64,000 nt of DNA from assembly GCA_963724625.1 (NCBI GenBank), contig CAVRVO010000005.1, forward strand, positions 155,512 to 219,511, written 5' to 3'. Of this stretch, positions 35,068 through 43,454 are shown in pieces. Origin of the DNA: DATBVX01 sp963724625. GTDB taxonomy: Bacteria; Pseudomonadota; Gammaproteobacteria; Steroidobacterales; Steroidobacteraceae. The position numbers and the translations under genes were made by a program. The notes under the pieces were generated by a model. That model searched no databases. It saw only the letters and a program-made list of their open reading frames with translations, and was not told the DNA's origin. Positions within the stretch are counted from its first letter, which is position 1, and every line of letters begins with the position of its first letter.

Positions 35068-37097
35068 GGCATATCCTCCTGTCCCACCGTCCGTATCGGA
35101 ATGATGACGAAGAACGTCGAGCCTTCGCCGAGGACGGATTCGACCCACAACCTTCCACCGTGCATTTCCACGATCCGCTTGGTGATTGCCAGCCCAAGCC
35201 CGGTGCCTCCCTTGGCGCGCGTCGATGAACTGTCCACTTGTTGAAACTCCTCGAATATTCGCTGCTGATCGGACTCCGCAATTCCCGGGCCCGTGTCAGC
35301 CACCGATACCAGGAACTGCGCATCGGCCCTGGTCGCCCCCACCTTCAGCTCTCCGGTCTCAGTGAACTTGATCGCGTTGCCCAACAAGTTCATCAGGACT
35401 TGCGCCATGCGCCGTTCATCACCCAGCGCCACCGGCAATTCCGCCTCGACCTCAACGGTGAGCTTCAGGCGCTTTTCGGCCGCCAGGGATTCCATTGCGC
35501 TGATGACAGTATGGACCATGTCGCGAAAGGAGTAATCCGTGAGTGCCAGTGACAACTGACCGGCTTCGATCTTGGACAAGTCGAGCACATCGTTGATCAG
35601 ATCCAGCAGATGGCGGCCGCTCTTCTGCACCCGTTCCAGCACGTCGCGGATCGTTTCGGGCACCTCTCCGTAGATCCGATCGATGATGAGCTCCGTGTAC
35701 CCCAGGATCGCGTTGAGCGGGGTGCGCAGCTCGTGGCTCATGTTGGCCAGGAACTGCGACTTGTGCTGGCTGGCCGTTTCCAGCTCCCGGCTCTTCTGCT
35801 CGATCTCGCGGAACAGGCGGGCATTCTGGATCGCCAGGGTCGACTGCTCGGCAACGGTCTGCAGCAGCTCCACGATTTCGACGCGGAATCTCCCGGTGCT
35901 GATGCGCGCCAGTGCGAGCGCCCCGAACACACGCCCCTCGCGCAGCAGCGGAAGAGCGAGCACGGCACGCAGCCCTGCTTGATCCAGGACATCACGTAGC
36001 GGGCTGAGATAGGGATCCTGCCGGTTGCGGATGTCGGCGATCGAGACCGGAGCGTGCGTTGAAGCGGCGAGCCCGGTGGCGCCTTCGCCCATGCGCACCG
36101 GCTTCGACCGAAAGACCTCTGCCAGGTCGGCGGGCAGTCCGGTGACGGCGCGCAGACGCAGGTCGCCCGCCGTTTCGTCAAGCTCATAGATGGCGCCGGC
36201 GTTCGCCCCCGATAACTGCACAGCACGCGCCACGATGGTTTCGAGCACCTCCTGCAGGTCGAGCGTCGAGTTGACCGCCTGGCTCACCTCGGCCAGCGCC
36301 TGGAGTCTCTCTACTGAATGGCCCAGTTCCTGCGTGCGCTCCGCAATCTTGCTCTCCAGGAGACGTTCCTGATGCTCCACCTGGCGCCGATATTCGTGCA
36401 GGCTGGCATTCATCCCCGCCAGGGAGTGCAGCAAGCCGCCGATGTCTTGCTCGGTTCGCACTTCGTCCAGCGCCACGATCTCGCCGCCCGCAATTCGATT
36501 GGCCACATCGGTCGCGCGGGCGAGCGGGCGGGTCAGGCCCAGGATCATGCTGCGGACAAACACGACCGCAAACACCACGCTCAGCAAGGTCACCGACAGG
36601 ACGATCCAGTTCTGGCGGTTCGCGCCCTCGATGGCTTGAGCAATCGAGCGTTCGTGCCGTTGCTGGTAATAGAGCCGATTTGCATCGAGGGCGCGGCTCA
36701 CCTGGTTCGAGATGGGTTGCAGTCTCAGGAGCGAGGGCAGGGATGGATCCTTGCGCACGCTCTCCGAGATCTGTCCCAGCACCCGGACTGTGTCGTCGAG
36801 ACTGTGCTTGGGATCGATGCGCCGTTGTTGGTTGAGCGCCTTGGCCACGACGTCGAGGGAGTCAGCCCTGGCCTTGCTGAGCGTACCCGTGTCCATCGCA
36901 TCGATCACGCCCTCGATGAAACGGGCGTACGCATCCTTGGCCTCGAGGGAGAGCTCGCGCAAGCGCAGCGAATTCTCGAGTGCGGTCGCGCGCTGCAGAT
37001 CGAACAGCGTCAGGATCACCAGCGCCGCAGCCAACGGCGCGAGGATGATCAGAAACTGCACGATGATGCGGTTGCGCAGCGACTGGACTTTGATCAT
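35064..37097 (-). CDS. HAMP-GAF hybrid sensor histidine kinase
   Basis: 677 residues. Transmembrane helix 1 is near residues 10-33 and helix 2 near 165-190, bracketing a helical periplasmic sensor. Then come HAMP (LARATDVANRIAGGEIVAL), a coiled coil, a GAF domain (about 275-435), HisKA with SHELRTPLNAILGYTEL, and the HATPase with NLLGNAIKF, DTGPGIAESD and GTGLGLAI. It has no receiver domain of its own; the next two genes supply receivers. The ligand is unknown. Confidence 0.92.
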   Translation of the reverse strand: MIKVQSLRNRIIVQFLIILAPLAAALVILTLFDLQRATALENSLRLRELSLEAKDAYARFIEGVIDAMDTGTLSKARADSLDVVAKALNQQRRIDPKHSLDDTVRVLGQISESVRKDPSLPSLLRLQPISNQVSRALDANRLYYQQRHERSIAQAIEGANRQNWIVLSVTLLSVVFAVVFVRSMILGLTRPLARATDVANRIAGGEIVALDEVRTEQDIGGLLHSLAGMNASLHEYRRQVEHQERLLESKIAERTQELGHSVERLQALAEVSQAVNSTLDLQEVLETIVARAVQLSGANAGAIYELDETAGDLRLRAVTGLPADLAEVFRSKPVRMGEGATGLAASTHAPVSIADIRNRQDPYLSPLRDVLDQAGLRAVLALPLLREGRVFGALALARISTGRFRVEIVELLQTVAEQSTLAIQNARLFREIEQKSRELETASQHKSQFLANMSHELRTPLNAILGYTELIIDRIYGEVPETIRDVLERVQKSGRHLLDLINDVLDLSKIEAGQLSLALTDYSFRDMVHTVISAMESLAAEKRLKLTVEVEAELPVALGDERRMAQVLMNLLGNAIKFTETGELKVGATRADAQFLVSVADTGPGIAESDQQRIFEEFQQVDSSSTRAKGGTGLGLAITKRIVEMHGGRLWVESVLGEGSTFFVIIPIRTVGQEDMP

Positions 37098-37300
37098 GCG
37101 CTGCCCCCGTCGTTCCGAGCGCTGTTATTGTGAATCGATCGCGTTCATCGCTGTGGCAGCGAGTTGCGGAAGTATAAACGCCCTGATTCCGCAGACTCAA
37201 AAAGATGGTGCCGCGGTGTGCTTGCAGCCGGGTGCTTGAGTCCCAGGGGAGGGATCTAGGTGAGCCTTGTGGCTAGAACCCCCGACGCGATGCGATCGGA

Positions 37301-37384
37301 TTACAGATCGAGGGTTCCCAAAAATAGACCGACGGGAAATGCGACCAACATCATCATGACGACTGCGTTAAGCATGAACTCCAT
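37301..37384 (-). CDS. 27-residue membrane microprotein
   Basis: The frame encodes MEFMLNAVVMMMLVAFPVG and then LFLGTLDL before TAA at 37301-37303. It is one hydrophobic helix with almost no charge. GAGGAG lies seven bases upstream of the ATG at 37384, an excellent ribosome site for such a short frame. It is separate from both neighbours. I do not recognise a family, although short integral membrane peptides of this look occur widely. Confidence 0.6.
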   Translation of the reverse strand: MEFMLNAVVMMMLVAFPVGLFLGTLDL

Positions 37385-37390
37385 TGTCGA

Positions 37391-37424
37391 CTCCTCGCTC
37401 TGCTTCAGGGATCGGCAGAGTGAG
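37391..37424 (-). promoter_or_regulatory. hairpin overlapping the microprotein ribosome site
   Basis: On the minus strand CTCACTCTGC pairs with GCAGAGCGAG (one mismatch, 11-base loop). The 3' arm runs into the GAGGAG ribosome site of the 27-residue gene, so part of the Shine-Dalgarno would be sequestered. This suggests translational control; the structure is predicted by eye only. Confidence 0.35.
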
Positions 37425-37515
37425 GCCTTGACTGCGCGACACAAGCGCCGGTTCCGTTAAGTTTGTGTGACAGGTGAAAAGAAGAACGTGAAGAGCGCTT
37501 TGCTACCATGACGAC

Positions 37516-38619
37516 ATGACAACGAGGAGTGAGGCGCCGGGCGGGGAGGCGATGCGCGTATCGACGCTCGAGCTCTTTTTCGACCTCGTCTTCGTCTTCA
37601 CTATCACGCAGATTACGCACCTGGTGGCGCACGTCGAGAGCATGTGGGAGCTCTGGCGCGCGTTCCTGGTGCTCACCTTGATCTGGTGGATGTTCGCCGC
37701 CTATGCCTGGCTTACCAACAGCACACGGCCCGGCATCTTCATGCGCTTCGTGATGATTGCGGCCATGGGAGGATTCCTCGTCATCGCGCTCGCTGTGCCG
37801 AAAGTGTTCGGCGTGGACGGCCTGACGTTCGCGCTCGCCTACCTGTACGTGATTGTCTTGCACGCCGTCGCGTTCGTCGTGACCGGAGGCCGCCAGGCGT
37901 TCAGGGGAATGCTGGAGGTCGGCCCTTTCAACCTCGGAGCGGGTCTGTTGGTGCTCGGTGCAGGCATCATCGATACGAGGTGGGAATGGGCGCTCTTCCT
38001 GGCGGCCGTTCTGTTGCTCATTGCAGCGACCATGCTCCGTCGCGAGCGGCGTTTCACGCTGCGCCCGGATCATTTCGCGGAGCGTCACGGTCTGGTACTG
38101 CTGATCGCGTTGGGTGAAAGCGTCGTCGCCATCGGGAACGGTGCGGGCGAACTTGGGCTCGTTGGCCGCACGATCGGTGCGGTGCTGCTGTCACTCGTGC
38201 TCATTGCCGCGCTCTGGTGGAGCTACTTCGATCACGACGACGAGCGCGCCGAACATGCAATGCGGACTCTCAGCGGTGAAGCGCGTGCGCGAGTTGGTGT
38301 CATCGGCTACTGGTACACCCACCTCGTCATGCTCGCCGGCATCGTGCTGCTGGCGGCGGCACTCAAGGAAATCGTCGCAGAAGGGGCGCAAGCGCCCGCG
38401 TGGTCAGCATGGGTGCTCGCCAGCGGCGTGGCGACGTATCTCGCCGGGGATGCCTTGTTTCGCAAGGTGCTCAGGATTCAGCCGCTGCTGTTTCGAGCGA
38501 TCGCGGCGTTAGCCGCGATTCCGCTTGGCGTGATCGGAGGCGTGCCCGAGCTTGGCCTCCTTGCGCTCTTGCTCGTCGCGATGCTGGGCGTCGAGCACTT
38601 CGCTGAGCGCAGGCACTAG
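37516..38619 (+). CDS. low-temperature-requirement A (LtrA) family membrane protein
   Basis: 367 residues with about ten or more hydrophobic helices. The family signature LELFFDLVFVFTITQITHLV is near the N-terminus, with ERHGLVLLIALGESVVAIG in the middle and WWSYFDHDDERAEHAM later, as in LtrA proteins. Function is unclear; the family was linked to growth at low temperature in Listeria. The annotated ATG lacks a clear ribosome site; a start at Met13 (MRVSTLELFF) is possible. Confidence 0.88.
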   Translation: MTTRSEAPGGEAMRVSTLELFFDLVFVFTITQITHLVAHVESMWELWRAFLVLTLIWWMFAAYAWLTNSTRPGIFMRFVMIAAMGGFLVIALAVPKVFGVDGLTFALAYLYVIVLHAVAFVVTGGRQAFRGMLEVGPFNLGAGLLVLGAGIIDTRWEWALFLAAVLLLIAATMLRRERRFTLRPDHFAERHGLVLLIALGESVVAIGNGAGELGLVGRTIGAVLLSLVLIAALWWSYFDHDDERAEHAMRTLSGEARARVGVIGYWYTHLVMLAGIVLLAAALKEIVAEGAQAPAWSAWVLASGVATYLAGDALFRKVLRIQPLLFRAIAALAAIPLGVIGGVPELGLLALLLVAMLGVEHFAERRH

Positions 38620-38792
38620 TTAAAGTGCGGCGGAAAGGTAAGTCTGAAAAAAGTTCAGAGGCTGTAGGCGTCGAGCCTGCTGCCGCGTAGGTCGCGCCGC
38701 GGCGTTGAACTTCGCCCAGCCCCGCGAGTCACCCGAGTATGTCGACAGGATGGCGGCCGCAGCCTCCTGTGATCACTCGAGGAGGCACGCAG

Positions 38793-39032
38793 ATGGACCT
38801 GGAACGAGCGATGAAGAATCCCGGCGCGACTTTCGGCACCCCCGAGGTGCTCGAGGTCTCGAGGGATCTGAGCAAGGAACAAAAGTGCGCGATCCTGATG
38901 CAGTGGAAGGATCAGCTGCAGCAGCTGCAGATCGCGGACGATGAGAACATGCAGGGGCCCGAATCGCCTCACGGTGGTACCGCGGAGCTGCTCAAGCGCG
39001 TGTCGACCGTCCTTGCCCGTATGAACGCCTGA
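38793..39032 (+). CDS. small conserved cytosolic protein, unknown
   Basis: 79 residues beginning MDLERAMKNPGATFGTPEVL, then a helical, charged body (KCAILMQWKDQLQQLQIADDENM). The start ATG 38793 has GAGGAGG upstream. Sequence style (repeated EVL..QKCAIL..W..L) looks like a small proteobacterial family I cannot name. It is followed by a strong hairpin that terminates the convergent gene. Confidence 0.65.
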   Translation: MDLERAMKNPGATFGTPEVLEVSRDLSKEQKCAILMQWKDQLQQLQIADDENMQGPESPHGGTAELLKRVSTVLARMNA

Positions 39033-39049
39033 ACCTGCCACCAAGAAAA

Positions 39050-39082
39050 GGCACCCGCTTCGAGCGATCCGAAGCGGGTGCC
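39050..39082 (-). terminator. intrinsic terminator for the minus-strand genes
   Basis: GGCACCCGCTTCG and CGAAGCGGGTGCC form a perfect 13-pair stem around a seven-base loop. Read on the minus strand it lies 11 bases after the 39094 stop and is followed by TTTTCTT. This is a textbook rho-independent terminator for the minus-strand genes. The hairpin may also serve the plus-strand gene ending at 39032, but without a T-tract. Confidence 0.85.
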
Positions 39083-39093
39083 AATGGGGGAGT

Positions 39094-39692
39094 TCAGTTG
39101 ACGGGCGGCTTGTCGAGGGGCTGCTTGTCGCACGACACCTGCGAGTTCCAATCGGCGAAGCTCCCGTCCGGGTTATCTTCCCAGGCCCAGACATGCAGCT
39201 CATAGAATGCCGGCAGTGTGTAGCGATTCGGTCCGGTCACCAGGTTCAGCAGATGTCCTTCGAGTATCGGCTGCTTCCGCCGACATTGCCGAGGCTGTCC
39301 CAGACGTCCTTGAGCTCGATGAACTCGACGCCGACCAGGCGCATTGCGCCGTTGCGCAGCGGTTCGTAGATCAACGCTTCCGGCTGATCTGCGCGCAGGA
39401 TGCCGTCGCCGACGCGACCGTCCTTGACGAAATGCACCCCCATCGCGCCCGCATTCGGGCCGCTGACGCACGGGGTGGCCGCCGCCCAGCCGCCTTCGCT
39501 GAGCGTGACGTTGATGTCGCGGTATTTCGCGGTCGCTTTGCGGACCTTGTCGACTAGCGGTGAGAAGGGCTTCGCCTGCGCAGCGTCGTTGGCGGCTAAC
39601 GCAGGCGCAGAATTCCCCGGCTGCCCCGCGATGGCGAGCAAGGGTATTGCCAGCGGCAACAGTGCAGATGTCAGGCGTCGATAGATGTTCAT
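39094..39692 (-). CDS. exported hypothetical protein (frameshifted near 39274)
   Basis: About 199 codons when repaired. A signal peptide (LLPLAIPLLAIAG) is followed by KYRDINVTLSEGGWAAATPC, GPNAGAMGVHFVKDG and GVEFIELKDVW. The first frame stops after SSRYSKDIC; the adjacent frame continues as QPILEGHLLNLVTGPNRYT and ends in FADWNSQVSCDKQP, with stop at 39094. One missing base near 39272-39275 joins them. The pattern (YELHVWAWEDNP) is that of a periplasmic family known to me only as hypothetical. The start ATG 39692 has AGGAG upstream. Confidence 0.7.
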
Positions 39693-39703
39693 CGTCGTTC
39701 TCC

Positions 39704-39976
39704 TCATTTATAGAAATATGGGTCGAGGACGCGAACCTCGGTAATGGATTCCAGCGGCAGCATGTTGCGGTTTGCCGTGCGGCGGATGGCTTCAGGAGAC
39801 GGTGCGTCATACACGCAAAACGTCTTCTTCTTGTCCGTGCTCACGTAGGAGTGAACCCACGTGACTTGATCGGCCATGTTGCTCTCGACGACTGCCAGGC
39901 AGGCCCTGGCCCCAAAATCGTCGATGGGAACATTGAGCCCGTCCGGGAACTCTCTCTGGACGACGTACCGTGGCAT
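39704..39976 (-). CDS. DUF4242 (nickel-responsive type) protein
   Basis: 90 residues: MPRYVVQREFPDGLNVPID, then TWVHSYVSTDKKKTFCVYDAPSPEAIRR, the DUF4242 pattern. A Streptomyces member of this family binds nickel at a His site; here the equivalent region has WVHSYV. The start ATG 39976 has AAGGAG upstream. It lies directly upstream of the exported protein gene and probably shares its operon and terminator. Confidence 0.8.
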   Translation of the reverse strand: MPRYVVQREFPDGLNVPIDDFGARACLAVVESNMADQVTWVHSYVSTDKKKTFCVYDAPSPEAIRRTANRNMLPLESITEVRVLDPYFYK

Positions 39977-40105
39977 GGCGTCATCTCCTTCTTGGTTTGG
40001 TCCACAACCCTGGCACCGAGCAGGGTAAAGAGGCGTGCTTGGGAGCAAATCGGGCGATATCCCCAATTTGCACCCCAGGCACCCCCAGATTGCGCAGCCG
40101 CTTCG

Positions 40106-40468
40106 CTAGTTGCTGGCGACTTGAGTCATGTGTGCCCGGTGAATGGCAGATAGCTGCTCGCTATTCACCTTCGCTACAGCGTTCGCCACGGCGCCCTTGA
40201 AGCACGTACTCTTCCTGGTGCGCATTTCATTGTACGGCTGCACAAAGTCATCGCAGACCACTGTTGCGGCACGCACGATGCGCTCGTACAGGACTTGCGC
40301 GCCCGCGGGCCGGGCGATATCGAGCTCTCCGTAGCCCACCGTGATGCTCCTGGTGTTGTTCGCCGCGCTTGCAAGCGCGATCGATGCGATGCTCAACATG
40401 AGCGCACTGACTGCGCCAATGACGATTGGCGTCCGCATGGAGTTCGACCGGGTTATTGTGCTCATCAT
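40106..40468 (-). CDS. UrcA-family exported protein
   Basis: About 120 residues. Signal peptide (VIGAVSALMLSIASIALA), then SITVGYGELDIARPAGAQVLYERIVRAATVVCDD and a second Cys in TRKSTCFKGAVANAVAKV, the UrcA pattern. AGGAG precedes two consecutive ATGs (40468 and 40465); the second has the better spacing. It is a paralogue of the protein at 22137 but is not adjacent to it. Function is unknown; two conserved Cys suggest a periplasmic disulfide. Confidence 0.82.
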   Translation of the reverse strand: MMSTITRSNSMRTPIVIGAVSALMLSIASIALASAANNTRSITVGYGELDIARPAGAQVLYERIVRAATVVCDDFVQPYNEMRTRKSTCFKGAVANAVAKVNSEQLSAIHRAHMTQVASN

Positions 40469-40636
40469 CGTGCTCCTGAACGGTTGGTTGGCCTCTGATC
40501 GGCGACGGTGAATAAGGTAAGGACACACGCGCAGCGGCAAATCGGGGGCTCTCCCTAACTTGCGCGATACGCCGACTCCCAAATTGCGCCCGGCCGGTAC
40601 CCAAGAGATTCGGCTTGCCGGATACTGCTCACCTCC

Positions 40637-43243
40637 ATGGACCTTCTCGAACGCCAGTCACAATTCGATGAGCTCGCCCGCCAATTGCGTGAAGCCGAAG
40701 CGGGACGCGGCAAGGTCGCCTTCGTAGCCGGTGAAGCGGGCGCCGGGAAAAGCGCGCTCATTGAGGCGTTCGCGAGCCAGCCGCGGCGCGGTGTACGCAT
40801 CGTCTGGGGCGCTTGTGATGCACTGGAGACGCCGCGTGCACTCGGCCCGATCCACGAAATCGCCGCCTCACTTGGTGTGGCGGGCCCGGACGCAGAACTC
40901 GGAGAACACTCCCGTGCGGAATTCTTCGCCCGGCTCGTCGAGGAGGTGGCGCAGCCCAATCACGTCACCGTAGCGGTGCTCGAGGATTTGCACTGGGCGG
41001 ACGAAGCGACACTCGACTTCGTGCACTTTCTCGGCCGGCGCATTCAGCGCACACGCTGCCTGCTGATCGGCACGTATCGCGACGATGAAGTGTCCACGAC
41101 GCATCCGCTCAGGCGCGTCCTGGGAGAGATCACCGGGCACCACGCGACGCGCATCCGCGTGCCCGCGCTTTCTCAGGCGGCCGTGACGCAGCTTGCGAAG
41201 GATGCCCATCGCGACGCCGCGCGCATCTACGAGGTGAGCGGTGGTAATGCCTTTTTCGTCCGCGAGCTGCTGAGCGTGCCGAGTGGCGCGCTTCCGGAGT
41301 CGGTGCGTGATGCGGTAATCGCACGGTTCATGCAGTGCTCGCCAGCCGCGCGCGAACTGGCGGAATTGGTGTCGCTATCACCCGGGCGAACCGAGCTGTG
41401 GCTCGCCAGGTCGATGCTCGGTGAGGTGCGCGGAGCCGCCGATGAAGGCGTCGCGCGCGGTCTGCTGCGTCTCGGCGATGAGAGCGTCGCTTTCCGACAC
41501 GAGCTGGGTCGGCTGGCGATTGAGAGCACCTTGTCATCGGCACGCAGCCAGGAGTTACACCAGCGCATCCTCGATGCGCTCGCTCAGCATGGCGCGGATC
41601 TCTCGCAGCTGGTCCATCATGCTCAGCTCGCACGAAATGTCGGCGCGCTCGTTGAATTTGCTCCGCGAGCGGCGCGGCAGGCAGCAGACCTGGGCGCACA
41701 CGCCGAAGCCGTCGCGCATCTTGCGGCGTCGCTGCGTCACGCGCATGCCATACCCGCTGCGGAGCGTGCGCGGTTGTTCGAGCTGCACGCGTGGGAATGC
41801 AATCTGACCAACCAGGCGCCGCGCGCAATCGAGTCGGGCGAGCAAGCCCTGGCGCTCTACGGAGAGTTGTCCGACCGCGTGGCGCAAGCGCGCGTGCTGC
41901 GCGTCCTGGCGCGCCTCTACTGGCAACAGGGACGCAAGCCTGAAGCGGACCGCAGCGTGGTGGACGCGATCGCGATGCTCGAGGCGTCAACGCCCGGGCG
42001 CGAGCTGGCGATGGCGTATGGCACGCGATCCATGCTCGCGATGCTCGGTGGGCGTGTCGAGGAAGCAGTTGAGTTCGGGCAGCGGGCGCTCGAGTTGGGT
42101 CGGCAGTACGACGATGCGGAATCGCAGGTTCAGGCTCTCAACACCATTGGCTCGGCGCTCCTCGGGTCGGGTGATAAGGCGGGTTTCGAGCTCGTCGAGC
42201 AGGCCCTGGCGCTCGGGTTCGATCGCGGCCTGCACGATGCGGCCGGCCGCGCCTTCACGAACCTCACCACGTGCTCGATCCTGCACTTCGATCTGCCGCG
42301 TGCGGAAGCGTACCTGCGCCGCGGAATTGCGTATTGCGAAGAGCATGAGATCTACACGCACGCGTACTATATGCGCGCCTACGAAACGCGCCTGGAGCTG
42401 TTGCGGGGTCGCTGGAACGAGGCCGCAAACCTCGCGACGCAGTTGCTCGATGGCTATTCCCTCACGATCAATCAGCGCATCCCGACGCTGCTCACCCTGG
42501 CCCTGGTTCGAGCTCGCCGCGGCGACCCCGGTTTCGAGCAACTGCTCGATGAAGCGCTACGTAGCGCACTGCCGACTGCCGAATTGCAGCGCATCGGCCG
42601 TGTCGCAGCAGCGCGCGCCGAGGTGGCCTGGTATCGCGGCGACCTGGATCTGGTGGCCCGCGAAGTAGCAGTGGGACTGGACGTCGCACAAGGCCATCGC
42701 GATCCGGGGATCTGCGGTGAGCTTGCGTTCTGGCACTCACGCGCAAATCCGCAGGCGAAGATCGAGTACGAGATTGCCGAACCGTATCGATTGATGATCG
42801 AAGGCAACTGGCGTGGTGCGGCTGACCTGTGGGAAAAGCTCGGGATGCCCTACGAGCGCGCCCTGGCACTTGCCGACGGGCCCGATGACGCGTTACTCGA
42901 GGCGCTCACGATTCTCGAGCAGTTGGGTGCGGGCCCCTTCGCCTCGATGGTGCGCCAGCGTCTGCGCGACCGGGGTGTGCGCGGGATTCCGCGTGGACCG
43001 CGCGCTTCGACACGCGGCAATCCTGCGGGACTCACGGTGCGCGAAGTCGATGTATTGCGCCTGCTGGCACGTGGTCACACCAATGCCGAGCTCGCGCGTC
43101 GTCTCCACCTCTCGGCCAAGACCATCGATCACCACGTGTCATCGATTCTCGAGAAGCTCGCAGTGCATTCGCGCACCGAAGCGGTGGCGGCCGCTTTTGG
43201 CCTTGGAATCGTCAAGGCGGCCGAAAACGAACTCCGCGAGTGA
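40637..43243 (+). CDS. large LuxR-family ATPase transcriptional regulator
   Basis: 868 residues. An N-terminal AAA/STAND ATPase has P-loop VAGEAGAGKSALIE (about 30-43) and Walker B VLEDLHWADEATLDF. A long helical-repeat middle region with TPR-like repeats runs from about 330 to 780, and a C-terminal LuxR-type HTH is at about 797-860 (LTVREVDVLRLLARGHTNAE, then SAKTIDHHVSSILEKL). This is the MalT-like architecture of ligand- and ATP-dependent activators. No obvious signal or target is encoded next to it. Confidence 0.9.
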   Translation: MDLLERQSQFDELARQLREAEAGRGKVAFVAGEAGAGKSALIEAFASQPRRGVRIVWGACDALETPRALGPIHEIAASLGVAGPDAELGEHSRAEFFARLVEEVAQPNHVTVAVLEDLHWADEATLDFVHFLGRRIQRTRCLLIGTYRDDEVSTTHPLRRVLGEITGHHATRIRVPALSQAAVTQLAKDAHRDAARIYEVSGGNAFFVRELLSVPSGALPESVRDAVIARFMQCSPAARELAELVSLSPGRTELWLARSMLGEVRGAADEGVARGLLRLGDESVAFRHELGRLAIESTLSSARSQELHQRILDALAQHGADLSQLVHHAQLARNVGALVEFAPRAARQAADLGAHAEAVAHLAASLRHAHAIPAAERARLFELHAWECNLTNQAPRAIESGEQALALYGELSDRVAQARVLRVLARLYWQQGRKPEADRSVVDAIAMLEASTPGRELAMAYGTRSMLAMLGGRVEEAVEFGQRALELGRQYDDAESQVQALNTIGSALLGSGDKAGFELVEQALALGFDRGLHDAAGRAFTNLTTCSILHFDLPRAEAYLRRGIAYCEEHEIYTHAYYMRAYETRLELLRGRWNEAANLATQLLDGYSLTINQRIPTLLTLALVRARRGDPGFEQLLDEALRSALPTAELQRIGRVAAARAEVAWYRGDLDLVAREVAVGLDVAQGHRDPGICGELAFWHSRANPQAKIEYEIAEPYRLMIEGNWRGAADLWEKLGMPYERALALADGPDDALLEALTILEQLGAGPFASMVRQRLRDRGVRGIPRGPRASTRGNPAGLTVREVDVLRLLARGHTNAELARRLHLSAKTIDHHVSSILEKLAVHSRTEAVAAAFGLGIVKAAENELRE

Positions 43244-43454
43244 GCTTCGATCTCGCCGGTTACAACCCTGGAGCGCAAGTGGGATAACTGGCGCGCCCGC
43301 TACAGAACATAAATAAGGGAGTAATCCACGAGCGCCGCGTGATCTATTGCAGGCAACGGTTCGGACAGCGTCGGTTTTGAACTGGCGTGATTCGAACCAG
43401 CGGCACCGGAGCAAGGCCAGCGCTTCGCAGCTTTGACATCTTGGGAGTACTACC

